The position numbers and the translations under genes are program-made. From assembly GCA_032052615.1 (NCBI GenBank), contig DAMBWF010000007.1, positions 1-64,000 on the forward strand: 64,000 nucleotides of DNA, in the 5' to 3' direction. The stretch comes from Pseudomonas_T sp032052615. Lineage in GTDB: Bacteria; Pseudomonadota; Gammaproteobacteria; Pseudomonadales; Pseudomonadaceae. This document shows positions 1 to 9,703 of the stretch, piece after piece; position 1 is the stretch's first letter, and each line of letters begins with the position of its first letter. The notes beneath the pieces were generated by a model that worked only from the letters and a program-made list of their open reading frames with translations, was not told where the DNA came from and made no database searches.

Positions 1-54
1 GCGACCCTGTGCATCGGCGGCGGACAGGGCGTCGCCCTGGCCATCGAACGCTGA
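1..54 (+). CDS. Acetyl-CoA acetyltransferase (thiolase), C-terminal end only
   Basis: The first 17 codons of the window end at a TGA and read ATLCIGGGQGVALAIER. CIGGGQG is the C-terminal thiolase signature, whose cysteine acts as the general acid/base in the active site. The protein is therefore the tail of a biosynthetic- or degradative-type acetyl-CoA acetyltransferase that interconverts acetoacetyl-CoA and acetyl-CoA. The next gene is a short-chain fatty-acid permease of the AtoE family, and thiolase plus AtoE is the usual pairing for acetoacetate or short-chain acid use. The rest of the gene lies outside the window, so its subtype cannot be decided. Confidence 0.8.
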   Translation, partial: ATLCIGGGQGVALAIER

Positions 55-152
55 GCCGGTGACCGGGGCGTCGGCCAGACGCCTCTTCGAGGGGGACGGG
101 AGGCTCCTTCGGCGGTGCCCGGCGGGTACCCCAACGCTTTAGGAGAACCACG

Positions 153-245
153 ATGACACCCGGGACGGCGGGCCTGCGAAGGACCCGCCGTCGCGGCGTG
201 AGAGGGTCGCGCCGGACATCGTGCCGCGCGCATCGACAACAATAA
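153..245 (+). other. Possible 30-residue Arg-rich leader ORF upstream of atoE
   Basis: An ATG preceded by a good AGGAG Shine-Dalgarno (141-145) opens a 30-codon reading frame rich in arginine, ending at TAA 243-245, 19 bases before the atoE start. I recognise no family. The stop codon sits inside the A-rich motif at 238-249, so translation of the leader would clear or compete for that site. It could equally be chance in GC-rich DNA. Confidence 0.2.
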
Positions 246-249
246 CAAA
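238..249 (+). promoter_or_regulatory. Candidate Hfq/Crc catabolite-activity motif in the atoE leader
   Basis: The sequence AACAATAACAAA lies 16-27 bases upstream of the atoE start and just before its Shine-Dalgarno (GAGGG). It fits the AAnAAnAA pattern that Hfq with Crc binds in Pseudomonas mRNAs to block translation of secondary carbon-source genes. An uptake gene for short-chain acids is a typical target. The match is seen; the function is inferred. Confidence 0.45.
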
Positions 250-264
250 CACGAGGGTAGCCCC

Positions 265-1683
265 ATGGCCACACCGATCGAAGAAAGCCGCTTCGCGCGG
301 TTCGCAATGCGCTGTTCGAACTGGGCGGAACGCTGGTTCCCCGATTCCTGGGTCTTCGCCGCCGTGGCGGTGCTGGTGGTGGCGCTGGGCGCCCTGGGCT
401 TCGGCGCCTCGCCGCGAGAAACCGCCAAGGCTTTCGGCGACGGCTTCTGGAGCCTGATTCCCTTCACCCTGCAGATGGCCTTCGTGGTGATCGGCGGCTA
501 CGTGGTCGCCAGTTCCGGACCGGCCTCGCGGCTCATCGACCTGCTGGCACGGGTTCCGAAAAACGGCCGCTCGGCGGTGTGCTGGGTGGCGTTGATCTCG
601 ATGCTCGCCTCGCTGCTGAACTGGGGCCTGAGCCTGGTGTTCGGCGGCCTGCTGGTGCGGGCCCTGGCCCGGCGCGAGTCGCTGAAGATGGATTACCGCG
701 CCGCTGGCGCCGCCGCCTACCTGGGGCTGGGCGCGGTGTGGGCGCTGGGCCTGTCGTCCTCGGCGGCCCAGTTGCAGGCCAACCCGGCCAGCCTGCCGCC
801 GTCGATCCTGTCCATCACCGGGGTGATCCCGTTCACCGAGACCATCTTCCTCTGGCAATCCGGCGCGATGCTGCTGGCGCTGATCGTGGTGTCCCTGGCG
901 ATCGCCTACGTCACCGCACCCGGCGCCGCCGCCGCGCGGGACGCCCGCGCCTGTGGCGTCGACGTGAGTTTCCGCGCCGACCCGCCGGCCCGGCCGACCC
1001 GCCCCGGCGAATGGCTGGAGCACAGCCCGGTGCTGATCGTCCTGCTGGCGCTGCTCGCCGCCGGTTGGCTGATGCAGGAATTCGCCAGCAAGCCGGCCAT
1101 CGAGGCGATTTCCGGCCTGAACACTTACAACCTGCTGTTCCTGATGGCCGGGGCGCTGCTGCATTGGCGCCCGCGCAGCTTCCTCGACGCGGTGGCGCGG
1201 GCGGTGCCGGCCACCACCGGGGTGATGATCCAGTTCCCTTTGTACGGCTCCATCGCGGCGATCCTGACCAAGGTGGCGGGCGGCGACGGCCAGACCTTGG
1301 CCCACCATATTTCCACTTTCTTCGCCCAGATCGCCACCCACGACACCTATGCCTTGCTGATGGGGGTCTATTCCGCCGTGCTGGGGTTCTTCATTCCCTC
1401 CGGCGGCGGAAAATGGATCATCGAGGCGCCCTATGTGATGCAAGTGGCCAACGACATGCACTACCACTTGGGCTGGGCGGTGCAGATCTACAACGCCGCC
1501 GAGGCGTTGCCGAACTTGATTAATCCGTTCTACATGCTGCCGCTGCTGGGCGTGCTGGGGCTCAAGGCACGGGACCTGATCGGCTTTTCCTTCGTGCAGT
1601 TGCTGGTGCATATCCCGCTGGTGCTGGTGCTGCTCTGGGCCCTGGGCAACACCCTGGCGTATTTTCCGCCGATCCAGCCTTGA
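265..1683 (+). CDS. atoE: Short-chain fatty-acid transporter, AtoE family
   Basis: This 472-residue integral membrane protein matches the AtoE family (TIGR00366 type), which imports acetoacetate, butyrate and similar short-chain acids across the inner membrane. Long hydrophobic segments run from about residue 30 to the C-terminus, roughly a dozen in all, with a polar loop near residues 220-245. The chosen ATG has GAGGG eight bases upstream, and no longer start fits better. It follows a thiolase gene, consistent with import and then cleavage of acetoacetyl-CoA. The leader carries an A-rich Hfq/Crc-like motif, suggesting catabolite repression. The gene converges on liuE, with a hairpin between them. 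The exact substrate is not visible in the sequence. Confidence 0.85.
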   Translation: MATPIEESRFARFAMRCSNWAERWFPDSWVFAAVAVLVVALGALGFGASPRETAKAFGDGFWSLIPFTLQMAFVVIGGYVVASSGPASRLIDLLARVPKNGRSAVCWVALISMLASLLNWGLSLVFGGLLVRALARRESLKMDYRAAGAAAYLGLGAVWALGLSSSAAQLQANPASLPPSILSITGVIPFTETIFLWQSGAMLLALIVVSLAIAYVTAPGAAAARDARACGVDVSFRADPPARPTRPGEWLEHSPVLIVLLALLAAGWLMQEFASKPAIEAISGLNTYNLLFLMAGALLHWRPRSFLDAVARAVPATTGVMIQFPLYGSIAAILTKVAGGDGQTLAHHISTFFAQIATHDTYALLMGVYSAVLGFFIPSGGGKWIIEAPYVMQVANDMHYHLGWAVQIYNAAEALPNLINPFYMLPLLGVLGLKARDLIGFSFVQLLVHIPLVLVLLWALGNTLAYFPPIQP

Positions 1684-1690
1684 GACGGGC

Positions 1691-1720
1691 GTGGCCGAAG
1701 CTCCCCGGGGATTCGGCCAC
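1691..1720. terminator. Hairpin between convergent atoE and liuE
   Basis: GTGGCCGAA (1691-1699) and TTCGGCCAC (1712-1720) are perfect complements around a loop that is itself CCCCGGGG-like. The hairpin fills the 45-bp gap between two convergent genes and could stop transcription from both sides. It has no clear T-run, so the efficiency of termination is uncertain. Confidence 0.5.
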
Positions 1721-1728
1721 CCGGCCCT

Positions 1729-2634
1729 TCAGCCGGCGCGGGCCTGTAGCGCACGGGCCACCCGCGAGCCGTTGTCCCGGCCGACCACCTCGCAGATGCG
1801 TTGGCCGACGGCGACCAGCGCTTGCAGGTCGATGCCGGTCTCGATACCCAGACCCTGCAACAGGTACACCACGTCCTCGGTGGCGACGTTGCCCGTGGCG
1901 CCCTTGGCGTAGGGGCAACCGCCCAGGCCGGCCACCGAGGCGTCGAACACCGCGATGCCTTCCAGCAGGCCGGCATAGACGTTGGCCAGCGCCTGGCCAT
2001 AGGTGTCGTGGAAATGGCCGGCAAGGCGCTCGCGGGGCACGGTCCGGCCCACTACCTCGAACAACCGGCGGGTCGCCCCGGCGGTGCCAGTGCCGATGGT
2101 GTCTCCCAGGGAGACCTCGTAGCAGCCCATGTCGGCCAGCTCCCGCGCCACCTCGGCGACTCGCTCCGGTGCCACATCCCCTTCATAGGGGCAGCCCAGC
2201 ACGCAGGACACGTAGCCGCGGACCCGCACTTGGCGGGCGCGGGCCAATTCCATCACCGGGGCGAAGCGCGCCAGGCTTTCGGCGATGGAGCAATTGATGT
2301 TGCGCTGGGAGAACGCCTCGGAGGCGGCGGCGAATACCGCCACTTCTTCGACGCCGGCCTCCAGCGCCGCCTCCAGGCCCTTGAGGTTGGGGGTCAGCGC
2401 CGCGTAGGTCACGCCGGGCCGCCGCTGGATAGCGGCGAATACCTCGGCGCTGCCGGCCATTTGCGGCACCCATTTGGGCGAGACGAAGCTGCCCACTTCC
2501 ACGTAGGCCAGCCCGGCGGCGGACAGGTCGTCCACCAGCCGTACCTTGTCGGCCACGCCAATGGGTTGTTTCTCGTTCTGCAGACCGTCGCGCGGTCCGA
2601 CCTCGACCAGGCGGACCTTGTGGGGCAGCGACAT
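1729..2634 (-). CDS. liuE: Hydroxymethylglutaryl-CoA lyase
   Basis: LiuE cleaves 3-hydroxy-3-methylglutaryl-CoA to acetoacetate and acetyl-CoA, the last step of leucine catabolism. The 301-residue TIM-barrel protein has the N-terminal EVGPRDGLQNE motif (residues 11-21, with catalytic Arg15 and Asp16), the metal-binding HFHD (207-210) and the GLGGCPYAKGATGN loop carrying active-site Cys240. All these are HMG-CoA lyase hallmarks that separate it from homocitrate or isopropylmalate synthases. It is the last gene of liuRABCDE, 79 bp after liuD. The acetoacetate made here could feed the neighbouring thiolase. Length and motifs are normal for the family. Confidence 0.95.
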   Translation of the reverse strand: MSLPHKVRLVEVGPRDGLQNEKQPIGVADKVRLVDDLSAAGLAYVEVGSFVSPKWVPQMAGSAEVFAAIQRRPGVTYAALTPNLKGLEAALEAGVEEVAVFAAASEAFSQRNINCSIAESLARFAPVMELARARQVRVRGYVSCVLGCPYEGDVAPERVAEVARELADMGCYEVSLGDTIGTGTAGATRRLFEVVGRTVPRERLAGHFHDTYGQALANVYAGLLEGIAVFDASVAGLGGCPYAKGATGNVATEDVVYLLQGLGIETGIDLQALVAVGQRICEVVGRDNGSRVARALQARAG

Positions 2635-2713
2635 GGGGGTTCCTCTTGGCTGGCGATTCGATGAAAGGGAAGGGCGGGCCTGGCGGCAGGGTTTCCGCCG
2701 CCGGGCCCGGGTG

Positions 2714-4648
2714 TCAGTCGGCGGCTTCGTCCAGTTCCACCAGCACGGCGCCTTCGCTCACCATGTCCCCCTCGCGACAATACAGCGCTTTCACCGCGCC
2801 GGCATGGGGCGCGCGGATGCTGTGCTCCATCTTCATGGCTTCCAGCACCACCAGGGCGGTCCCGGCTTCCACCGCCTGGCCGGCCTCCACCAGCACGCGG
2901 ACGATGCTGCCGTTCATGGGGGCGTGCAGGCCACCCTGCTGGGCATGGCTGGCATCCGCCGCCGCGATGGGGTCGAAGCGGGTGACCGCGAGGGTCTCGC
3001 CCTGCCAATCCAAATACAGGGTGTCGCCCTGGCGAGTGGCGTGCTTGGCTTGGCGCGGGCCGTCGCCACGCGGTTCGAGCGTCACGCGCCGTCGCTCTTC
3101 GCGGCACACCAGGGTGAGGGCTCGGCTCGCGGCGCCACCGGCGCGCCAGCCATCTCCGGCGTTCCAGGGCGAATGGGGATCGTCGCTCCGGCATCGCGGC
3201 GGTTCGCTGGCAAGGAACGCCCGGCCCGCAGCCTGCCAGAATGCCTCGGAAAGTTCCGACGACGGCGGCAGCAGGTCCGGCTGGTGGCGAGCGATGAAAC
3301 CGGTGTCCAGCTCCGCCGCCGCGAAGGCTGGGTGGGCCAGCACCCGGCGCAAGAACGCCAGGTTGGTGCATACGCCGCCGACCCGGGTTTCGCCGAGCAT
3401 CGCCAGCAGGCGCTGGCGCGCTTCCTCGCGGTTCTCGCCCCAGGCGATCAGCTTGCCCAGCATCGGATCGTAGAAGGGCGAGACATCGTCGCCCTCGACG
3501 ACCCCGCTGTCCACCCGGCGCCCCGGCCCCGGGGCCGGCTCGCGGTAGACCCGCAGGGTGCCGGTGGCCGGCAGGAAGTCATTATCCGGGTCCTCGGCGT
3601 ACAGCCGCACTTCGATGGCATGGCCATTCAGCGGCACCTGCTCCTGGCGCAGGGGCAGCGGCTCGCCCCGAGCCACGCGGATCTGCCAGGCCACCAAGTC
3701 GAGACCGGTGATGGCCTCGGTGACCGGATGCTCCACTTGCAGGCGGGTGTTCATCTCCATGAAGAAGAACGCGCCGCGCTCGTCCAGCAGGAATTCCACG
3801 GTGCCGGCACCCACGTAGCCGATGGCCTGGGCGGCCTTCACCGCCGCCTCGCCCATGGCCTGGCGCAACGCGGGGGAAAGTCCCGGCGCCGGAGCTTCCT
3901 CGACCACCTTCTGGTGGCGACGCTGAATGGAGCAGTCCCGTTCGTTGAGGTACAGGCAATTGCCATGACGATCGGCGAATACCTGGATTTCCACGTGGCG
4001 CGGCTTGAGGACGTACTTTTCCACTAGCATGCGCGCATCGCCGAAGGACGACTGGGCCTCGCGGCGCGCCGATTCCAGGGCCTCGCCCAGGCCGGCCTCG
4101 CTCTCCACCACCTTCATGCCCTTGCCGCCGCCGCCGGCCGCCGCCTTGAGCAACACCGGGTAGCCGATGCGGGCGGCGGCGGCGCGGAAGGTGTCCAGGT
4201 CCTGGGCCTCGCCGTGGTAGCCAGGCACCAGGGGCACCCCGGCGGTTTCCATCAGGGCCTTGGCGGCGGACTTGCTGCCCATGGCGTCGATGGCGGAGGC
4301 GGGCGGACCGAGGAAAATCAGCCCGGCGTCCTCGACCGCCCGGGCGAAGCCGGCATTCTCCGAGAGGAAGCCATAACCCGGGTGGATCGCCTGGGCGCCC
4401 GTTTCCCGGGCCGCGGCGATCAGCTTGTCCACTTGCAAATAGCTGTCCGCCGGCTTGGCGCCGCCCAGGTCCACGGCCATGTCCGCTTCGCGCGCGTGAC
4501 GGGCGTCGCGGTCGATGGCGCTGTGCACCGCGACGGTGGTCAGCCCCAAGGCCTTGGCGGTGCGCATCACCCGGCAGGCGATCTCGCCCCGGTTGGCCAC
4601 CAGCAGGGTATCCAGTCGTGCCGGGCATTGCTGTATCGAGTCGCTCAT
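2714..4648 (-). CDS. liuD: Methylcrotonyl-CoA carboxylase, biotin-carrying alpha subunit
   Basis: LiuD is the biotin carboxylase and biotin carrier subunit of 3-methylcrotonyl-CoA carboxylase, which with LiuB makes 3-methylglutaconyl-CoA in leucine breakdown. The 644-residue protein begins with the biotin carboxylase fold (LLVANRGEIACRV near residue 15), has the ATP-grasp glycine loop AGGGGKGMKV (171-180) and ends in a biotinyl domain with EAMKMEH, whose Lys606 should carry biotin. A much longer open frame extends upstream to about 5224, but it overlaps liuC in another frame. The true start is the ATG whose last bases form the ATGA overlap with the liuC stop, and it places the conserved N-terminus correctly. 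Confidence 0.95.
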   Translation of the reverse strand: MSDSIQQCPARLDTLLVANRGEIACRVMRTAKALGLTTVAVHSAIDRDARHAREADMAVDLGGAKPADSYLQVDKLIAAARETGAQAIHPGYGFLSENAGFARAVEDAGLIFLGPPASAIDAMGSKSAAKALMETAGVPLVPGYHGEAQDLDTFRAAAARIGYPVLLKAAAGGGGKGMKVVESEAGLGEALESARREAQSSFGDARMLVEKYVLKPRHVEIQVFADRHGNCLYLNERDCSIQRRHQKVVEEAPAPGLSPALRQAMGEAAVKAAQAIGYVGAGTVEFLLDERGAFFFMEMNTRLQVEHPVTEAITGLDLVAWQIRVARGEPLPLRQEQVPLNGHAIEVRLYAEDPDNDFLPATGTLRVYREPAPGPGRRVDSGVVEGDDVSPFYDPMLGKLIAWGENREEARQRLLAMLGETRVGGVCTNLAFLRRVLAHPAFAAAELDTGFIARHQPDLLPPSSELSEAFWQAAGRAFLASEPPRCRSDDPHSPWNAGDGWRAGGAASRALTLVCREERRRVTLEPRGDGPRQAKHATRQGDTLYLDWQGETLAVTRFDPIAAADASHAQQGGLHAPMNGSIVRVLVEAGQAVEAGTALVVLEAMKMEHSIRAPHAGAVKALYCREGDMVSEGAVLVELDEAAD

Positions 4649-5445
4649 GGGGTGCCCTCCTGCCAGGCCGGCTTGCGTTTGTCGAGGAAGGCGCGAAGCC
4701 CTTCCTGGCCCTCCGGACTGACCCGGATGCGGGCGATGGCGGTCTCGGTGTAGCGGCGCAAGGCCGGCGACAGGTCGCCGCTGCCCACCTCGCGCAAGAG
4801 GTCCTTGCAGGCTTGCATGGCCTGGGGGCTGTTCAACCAGAGGGTTTCCACCCAGCGGTCCACGGCGGCGTCCAGTTCGCCCGCCGGGTAGCACTCGGCG
4901 AGCAGCCCCAGGCGCCGGGCGCAGTGGCCGTCGAAGCGCTCGGCGGTGAGCGCGTAGCGGCGCGCGGCGCGCTCGCCGATGGCCTGCACCACGAAGGGGC
5001 TGATCACCGCCGGCACCAGGCCGATGCGGACCTCGGAAAGGCTGAACTGGGCATCCTCGGCGCCGATGGCCATGTCGCAGCAGGCGATCAGGCCGAGCGC
5101 CCCGCCGAACGCGGCGCCCTGTACCACCGCCAGGGTGGGCACCTTCAGTTGATACAGGTTGTGCATCAGTTCGCCCAGTTCCCGGGCGTCGTCCAGGTTG
5201 GTGGTGTAGTCCAGCTCGGCGCATTGCTGCATCCAGGCCAGGTCGGCGCCGGCGGAGAAATGCCGGCCGCGTCCGCGCAGGATGAGAAAGCGCAGGTCGC
5301 GGTTGGTTTGCACGGTGTCCAGGGCGAGGATCAGCTCGCGGATCATGCCCGCGTTGAACGCATTGTTCTTGTCCGGGCGGTTCAGCCAGAGGGTGGCGAT
5401 GCCCCGGGGGTCGATGTCCAGCTGGATGGTGTCGAAGGCAGTCAT
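4645..5445 (-). CDS. liuC: Methylglutaconyl-CoA hydratase
   Basis: This 266-residue enoyl-CoA hydratase/isomerase (crotonase) family protein hydrates 3-methylglutaconyl-CoA to HMG-CoA between the LiuBD carboxylase and the LiuE lyase. The two oxyanion-hole segments are present, HFSAGADL (62-69) and GAAFGGALGL (110-119), with the catalytic-type glutamate at about residue 138 in SLSEVRIGLVPA. The start was chosen at MTAFDTIQL because the upstream extension of the open frame has no family match and a GAAGAC sequence precedes this ATG. The stop overlaps the liuD start by four bases, so the two genes are translationally coupled. The family alone does not give substrate; the operon context does. Confidence 0.93.
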   Translation of the reverse strand: MTAFDTIQLDIDPRGIATLWLNRPDKNNAFNAGMIRELILALDTVQTNRDLRFLILRGRGRHFSAGADLAWMQQCAELDYTTNLDDARELGELMHNLYQLKVPTLAVVQGAAFGGALGLIACCDMAIGAEDAQFSLSEVRIGLVPAVISPFVVQAIGERAARRYALTAERFDGHCARRLGLLAECYPAGELDAAVDRWVETLWLNSPQAMQACKDLLREVGSGDLSPALRRYTETAIARIRVSPEGQEGLRAFLDKRKPAWQEGTP

Positions 5446-5495
5446 GGTCGTCTTCAGGGCGCGCGGTGCGCGCCGGTGCGATGAAAGGGGCGCGA

Positions 5496-7099
<1,604 letters not shown>

Positions 7100-7103
<4 letters not shown>

Positions 7104-7864
7104 GGGGTCTCTCGGCTCAAGGGGGCGAGGTAGAGCAGGGTGTCGTAGTCGAAGCGCACGCGACCTTCCTGCTGGTGGCGATCGAACAACTGGCGCAGGT
7201 GCGCCAGCATCGGGGCATGCTCGGGGTGGCCCGGCTCGGGAACGTAGGAGGAGGAGTTCAGGCGCGCCTGTAGCGCGTCCCAGTCCAGCCACTGGGGGTT
7301 GTCGAACGCCCGCAACCGGCAGCCCTGCTCGCCGAAGAAGCGCGATAGCTGGGCCGGTCGCAGGTTGCGGTGTTCCACTTGGGCATAATCGGTGCCGAAG
7401 CGTCGCAACAGGGCTTCGTAGTCGCCCATGAACGGACTGCTATCGGAGAGGCGGTCGTTCCACACCAAGGCCACCGAGGCGCCGGGCTTGAGGATGCGGG
7501 CGAACTCCCGGCGCGCGGCGGCGCGGTCGAACCAGTGGAACGCCTGGCCGACGACGATCAGGTCGACGCTGGCCGCTTCCAGGCCAGTGGCTTCGGCGGT
7601 GCCGTCGAGGCTGGTGAAGCCGGGGAGCCGCTCCAGGCTGGCTTCCGCCGCCCGGCGCATCGGTTCGTTGGGTTCCACGGCCAGCACGCGCAGGCCACGC
7701 TCGACGAAGGGGCGGCTGAGCAATCCGGTGCCTGAGCCGATGTCGGCGATCGTGGCGCCGGCCGGCAGGCCGTCGGCCAGTGCGTCCACCAAGGCCGCCG
7801 GGTAGCGCGGGCGGCCCGTGTCGTAGGCCCCCACGCGGTTGCCGAAGCGTTCGGTGCTTTTCAT
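7100..7864 (-). CDS. Class I SAM-dependent methyltransferase inserted in the liu operon
   Basis: This 254-residue protein has a Rossmann-type methyltransferase domain: motif I DIGSGTG (41-47), an acidic residue ending strand 2 in VEPNEPM (63-69) and the family block QAFHWFD (107-113), seen in small-molecule methyltransferases of the UbiE/Methyltransf_11 kind. It sits between liuA and liuB, 34 bp after liuA and overlapping liuB by four bases (ATGA), so it is co-transcribed and probably translationally coupled. In the P. aeruginosa liuRABCDE operon as I know it, liuA is followed directly by liuB, so this is an extra gene. The sequence does not reveal the substrate; base composition matches its neighbours. 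Confidence 0.85.
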
Positions 7865-7898
7865 CGCGCGATTCTCCCGTGTCGGTAACGGCGCGGCA

Positions 7899-9062
7899 TT
7901 AGCGGGTTTCGTTGAACAACTCGCGGCCGATCAGCATGCGGCGGATTTCGCTGGTGCCGGCGCCGATCTCGTAGAGCTTGGCGTCGCGCAGCAGGCGGCC
8001 GGTGGGGAATTCGTTGATGTAGCCGTTGCCGCCGAGGATCTGGATGGCGTCCAGCGCCATCTGGGTGGCGCGCTCGGCGGTGTAGAGAATCACCCCGGCG
8101 GCGTCCTTGCGGGTGGTCTCGGCGCGGTCGCAGGCCTGGGCCACGGCATAGAGGTAGGCGCGGCTGGCGGCGAGCTGGGTGTACATGTCGGCTACCTTGC
8201 CCTGGACCAGTTGGAACTCGCCGATGCTCTGGCCGAACTGCTTGCGGTCGTGGATATAAGGCACCACCACGTCCATGCAGGCCTGCATCAGGCCCACCGG
8301 GCCACCGGAGAGCACCACGCGCTCGTAGTCCAGCCCGCTCATCAATACCCGCACGCCGCCGTTGAGCGTGCCCAGCAGGTTTTCTTCCGGCACCTCGACA
8401 TTGTCGAAGAACAGCTCACAGGTATTGGAGCCACGCATGCCCAGCTTGTCGAACTTGCCGCCGCGGCTGAAACCCTTCCAGTCCCGCTCGACGATGAAGG
8501 CGCTGATGCCGTGAGCGCCCCTTTCCGGCTCGGTCTTGGCGTAGATGACGTAGGTGTGGGCATCCGGGCCGTTGGTGATCCAGGTCTTGCTGCCGTTGAG
8601 TACGAAGCGGTCGCCGCGCTTCTCGGCGCGCAGCTTCATGGAGACCACGTCGGAGCCGGCATTGGGCTCGCTCATGGCCAGGGCGCCGATGTGTTCGCCG
8701 CTGATCAGCTTGGGCAGGTAGCGAGTCTTCTGCTCGGCGTTGCCGTTGCGCTTGATCTGGTTGACGCAGAGGTTGGAGTGGGCGCCGTAGGAGAGGGCCA
8801 CCGAGCCGGAGCCCCGGCTGATTTCCTCCATGGCGATGACATGGGCCAGGTAGCCCAGGCCGGCGCCGCCATATTCCTCGTCCACGGTGATGCCGAGAAG
8901 GCCCATCTCGCCGAGCTTGCGCCACATGTCCATGGGGAACGCGTTGTCGTGATCGATCTGCGCGGCGCGGGGCGCCAGTTCGCGGGCGACGAAGGCGCGC
9001 ACCTGTTCGCGGAGCATATCGAGGGTCTCGCCCAGGGCGAAATTGAGGGACGGGTAGCTCAT
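7899..9062 (-). CDS. liuA: Isovaleryl-CoA dehydrogenase
   Basis: LiuA is an FAD acyl-CoA dehydrogenase that oxidises isovaleryl-CoA to 3-methylcrotonyl-CoA and passes electrons to ETF. The 387-residue protein shows the FAD-binding ALAMSEPNAGSDV block (127-139) and the C-terminal ILGGNGY and EIGAGTSEIRR segments. Its catalytic base is Glu247 in GLDYERVVLSGG; this position within helix G is characteristic of isovaleryl-CoA dehydrogenases, since straight-chain enzymes have the glutamate elsewhere. It is the first enzyme gene after liuR, with a 52-bp gap. Length and motifs are normal. Confidence 0.94.
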   Translation of the reverse strand: MSYPSLNFALGETLDMLREQVRAFVARELAPRAAQIDHDNAFPMDMWRKLGEMGLLGITVDEEYGGAGLGYLAHVIAMEEISRGSGSVALSYGAHSNLCVNQIKRNGNAEQKTRYLPKLISGEHIGALAMSEPNAGSDVVSMKLRAEKRGDRFVLNGSKTWITNGPDAHTYVIYAKTEPERGAHGISAFIVERDWKGFSRGGKFDKLGMRGSNTCELFFDNVEVPEENLLGTLNGGVRVLMSGLDYERVVLSGGPVGLMQACMDVVVPYIHDRKQFGQSIGEFQLVQGKVADMYTQLAASRAYLYAVAQACDRAETTRKDAAGVILYTAERATQMALDAIQILGGNGYINEFPTGRLLRDAKLYEIGAGTSEIRRMLIGRELFNETR

Positions 9063-9114
9063 GGAATCACCTGTTGTCGTTGTGAGGGCGCGCGCGGGGC
9101 GCCGCCGTGCGGTG

Positions 9115-9495
9115 TCAATGGGGGGCTTCGGCCAGGGCGGCCTGGCAGCGTTCTTCGGCGGTGTCGAGTTCCAACTGCATCTGTTCGATGTCCAGCAGTT
9201 GCTGGGCGAGCTGCAACCGCCGCTCGGCGATCTTGGCCATGAAGGCTTCCAGTTGCTTGCGGTTGCCGCCGCTGGGGTCGTACAGCTCGATCAGCTCCTT
9301 GCACTCGGCGAGGGAAAAGCCGATGCGCTTGCCGCGCAGGATGAGCTTCAGGGTCACCAGGTCCTTGGGACTGTAGACACGCTCCTGGCCGCGCCGCTCT
9401 GGCGCCAAGAGGCCCTGCTCCTCGTAGAAGCGGATCGCCCGGGTGGTGATGTCCAGTTCTCGGGCTAAGTCGGAAATGCTGTAGGTCGTGGGCAT
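9115..9495 (-). CDS. liuR: MerR-family regulator of the liu operon
   Basis: LiuR is a 126-residue MerR-type regulator. An N-terminal winged helix-turn-helix (residues about 4-40, SISDLARELDITTRAIRFYE) is followed by a long coiled-coil helix (about residues 78-120) that forms the dimer. The cysteine clusters of metal-sensing MerR proteins are absent; the effector in this subfamily is thought to be a branched-chain acyl-CoA intermediate. It heads liuRABCDE and so is expected to control its own operon through the perfect palindrome about 21 bp upstream of its start. The start ATG is the only one that leaves an intact HTH. Confidence 0.92.
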   Translation of the reverse strand: MPTTYSISDLARELDITTRAIRFYEEQGLLAPERRGQERVYSPKDLVTLKLILRGKRIGFSLAECKELIELYDPSGGNRKQLEAFMAKIAERRLQLAQQLLDIEQMQLELDTAEERCQAALAEAPH

Positions 9496-9515
9496 TGCAT
9501 GCTCATGTGTTTTAC

Positions 9516-9554
9516 CTTTACGTTAACGTAAAGCTGATGGCGCGAGACTGTCAA
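9516..9554 (-). promoter_or_regulatory. LiuR palindromic operator and candidate liu promoter
   Basis: CTTTACGTTAACGTAAAG (9516-9533) is a perfect 18-bp palindrome upstream of liuR. On the minus strand a consensus -35 TTGACA (9549-9554) is followed after 18 bp by TACGTT (9525-9530), a weak -10 lying inside the palindrome. The overlap would let bound LiuR control RNA polymerase. The palindrome is seen; assignment to LiuR comes from its position. Confidence 0.75.
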
Positions 9555-9703
9555 CAATCGGCGCTGTAAAGGAATCGATTACCGGCTGAGCGCCATCAGA
9601 CCAACGGATGCCGGGTGTGCATGCCCGTGGCCGTAGAACCGACTGCTAAGGTGAATACCGGGCGGTCGCGTGCCCTGACAATAAAGACAAGAAGGGAGTT
9701 TTC

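Noticed and set aside
139..1611. 490-codon minus-strand frame opposite atoE
   Set aside because: Shadow frame; the plus-strand AtoE protein is a clear membrane transporter and the antisense translation is low-complexity.
4649..5224. N-terminal extension of LiuD
   Set aside because: It overlaps liuC in another frame, and the biotin carboxylase domain begins normally after the ATG at 4648.
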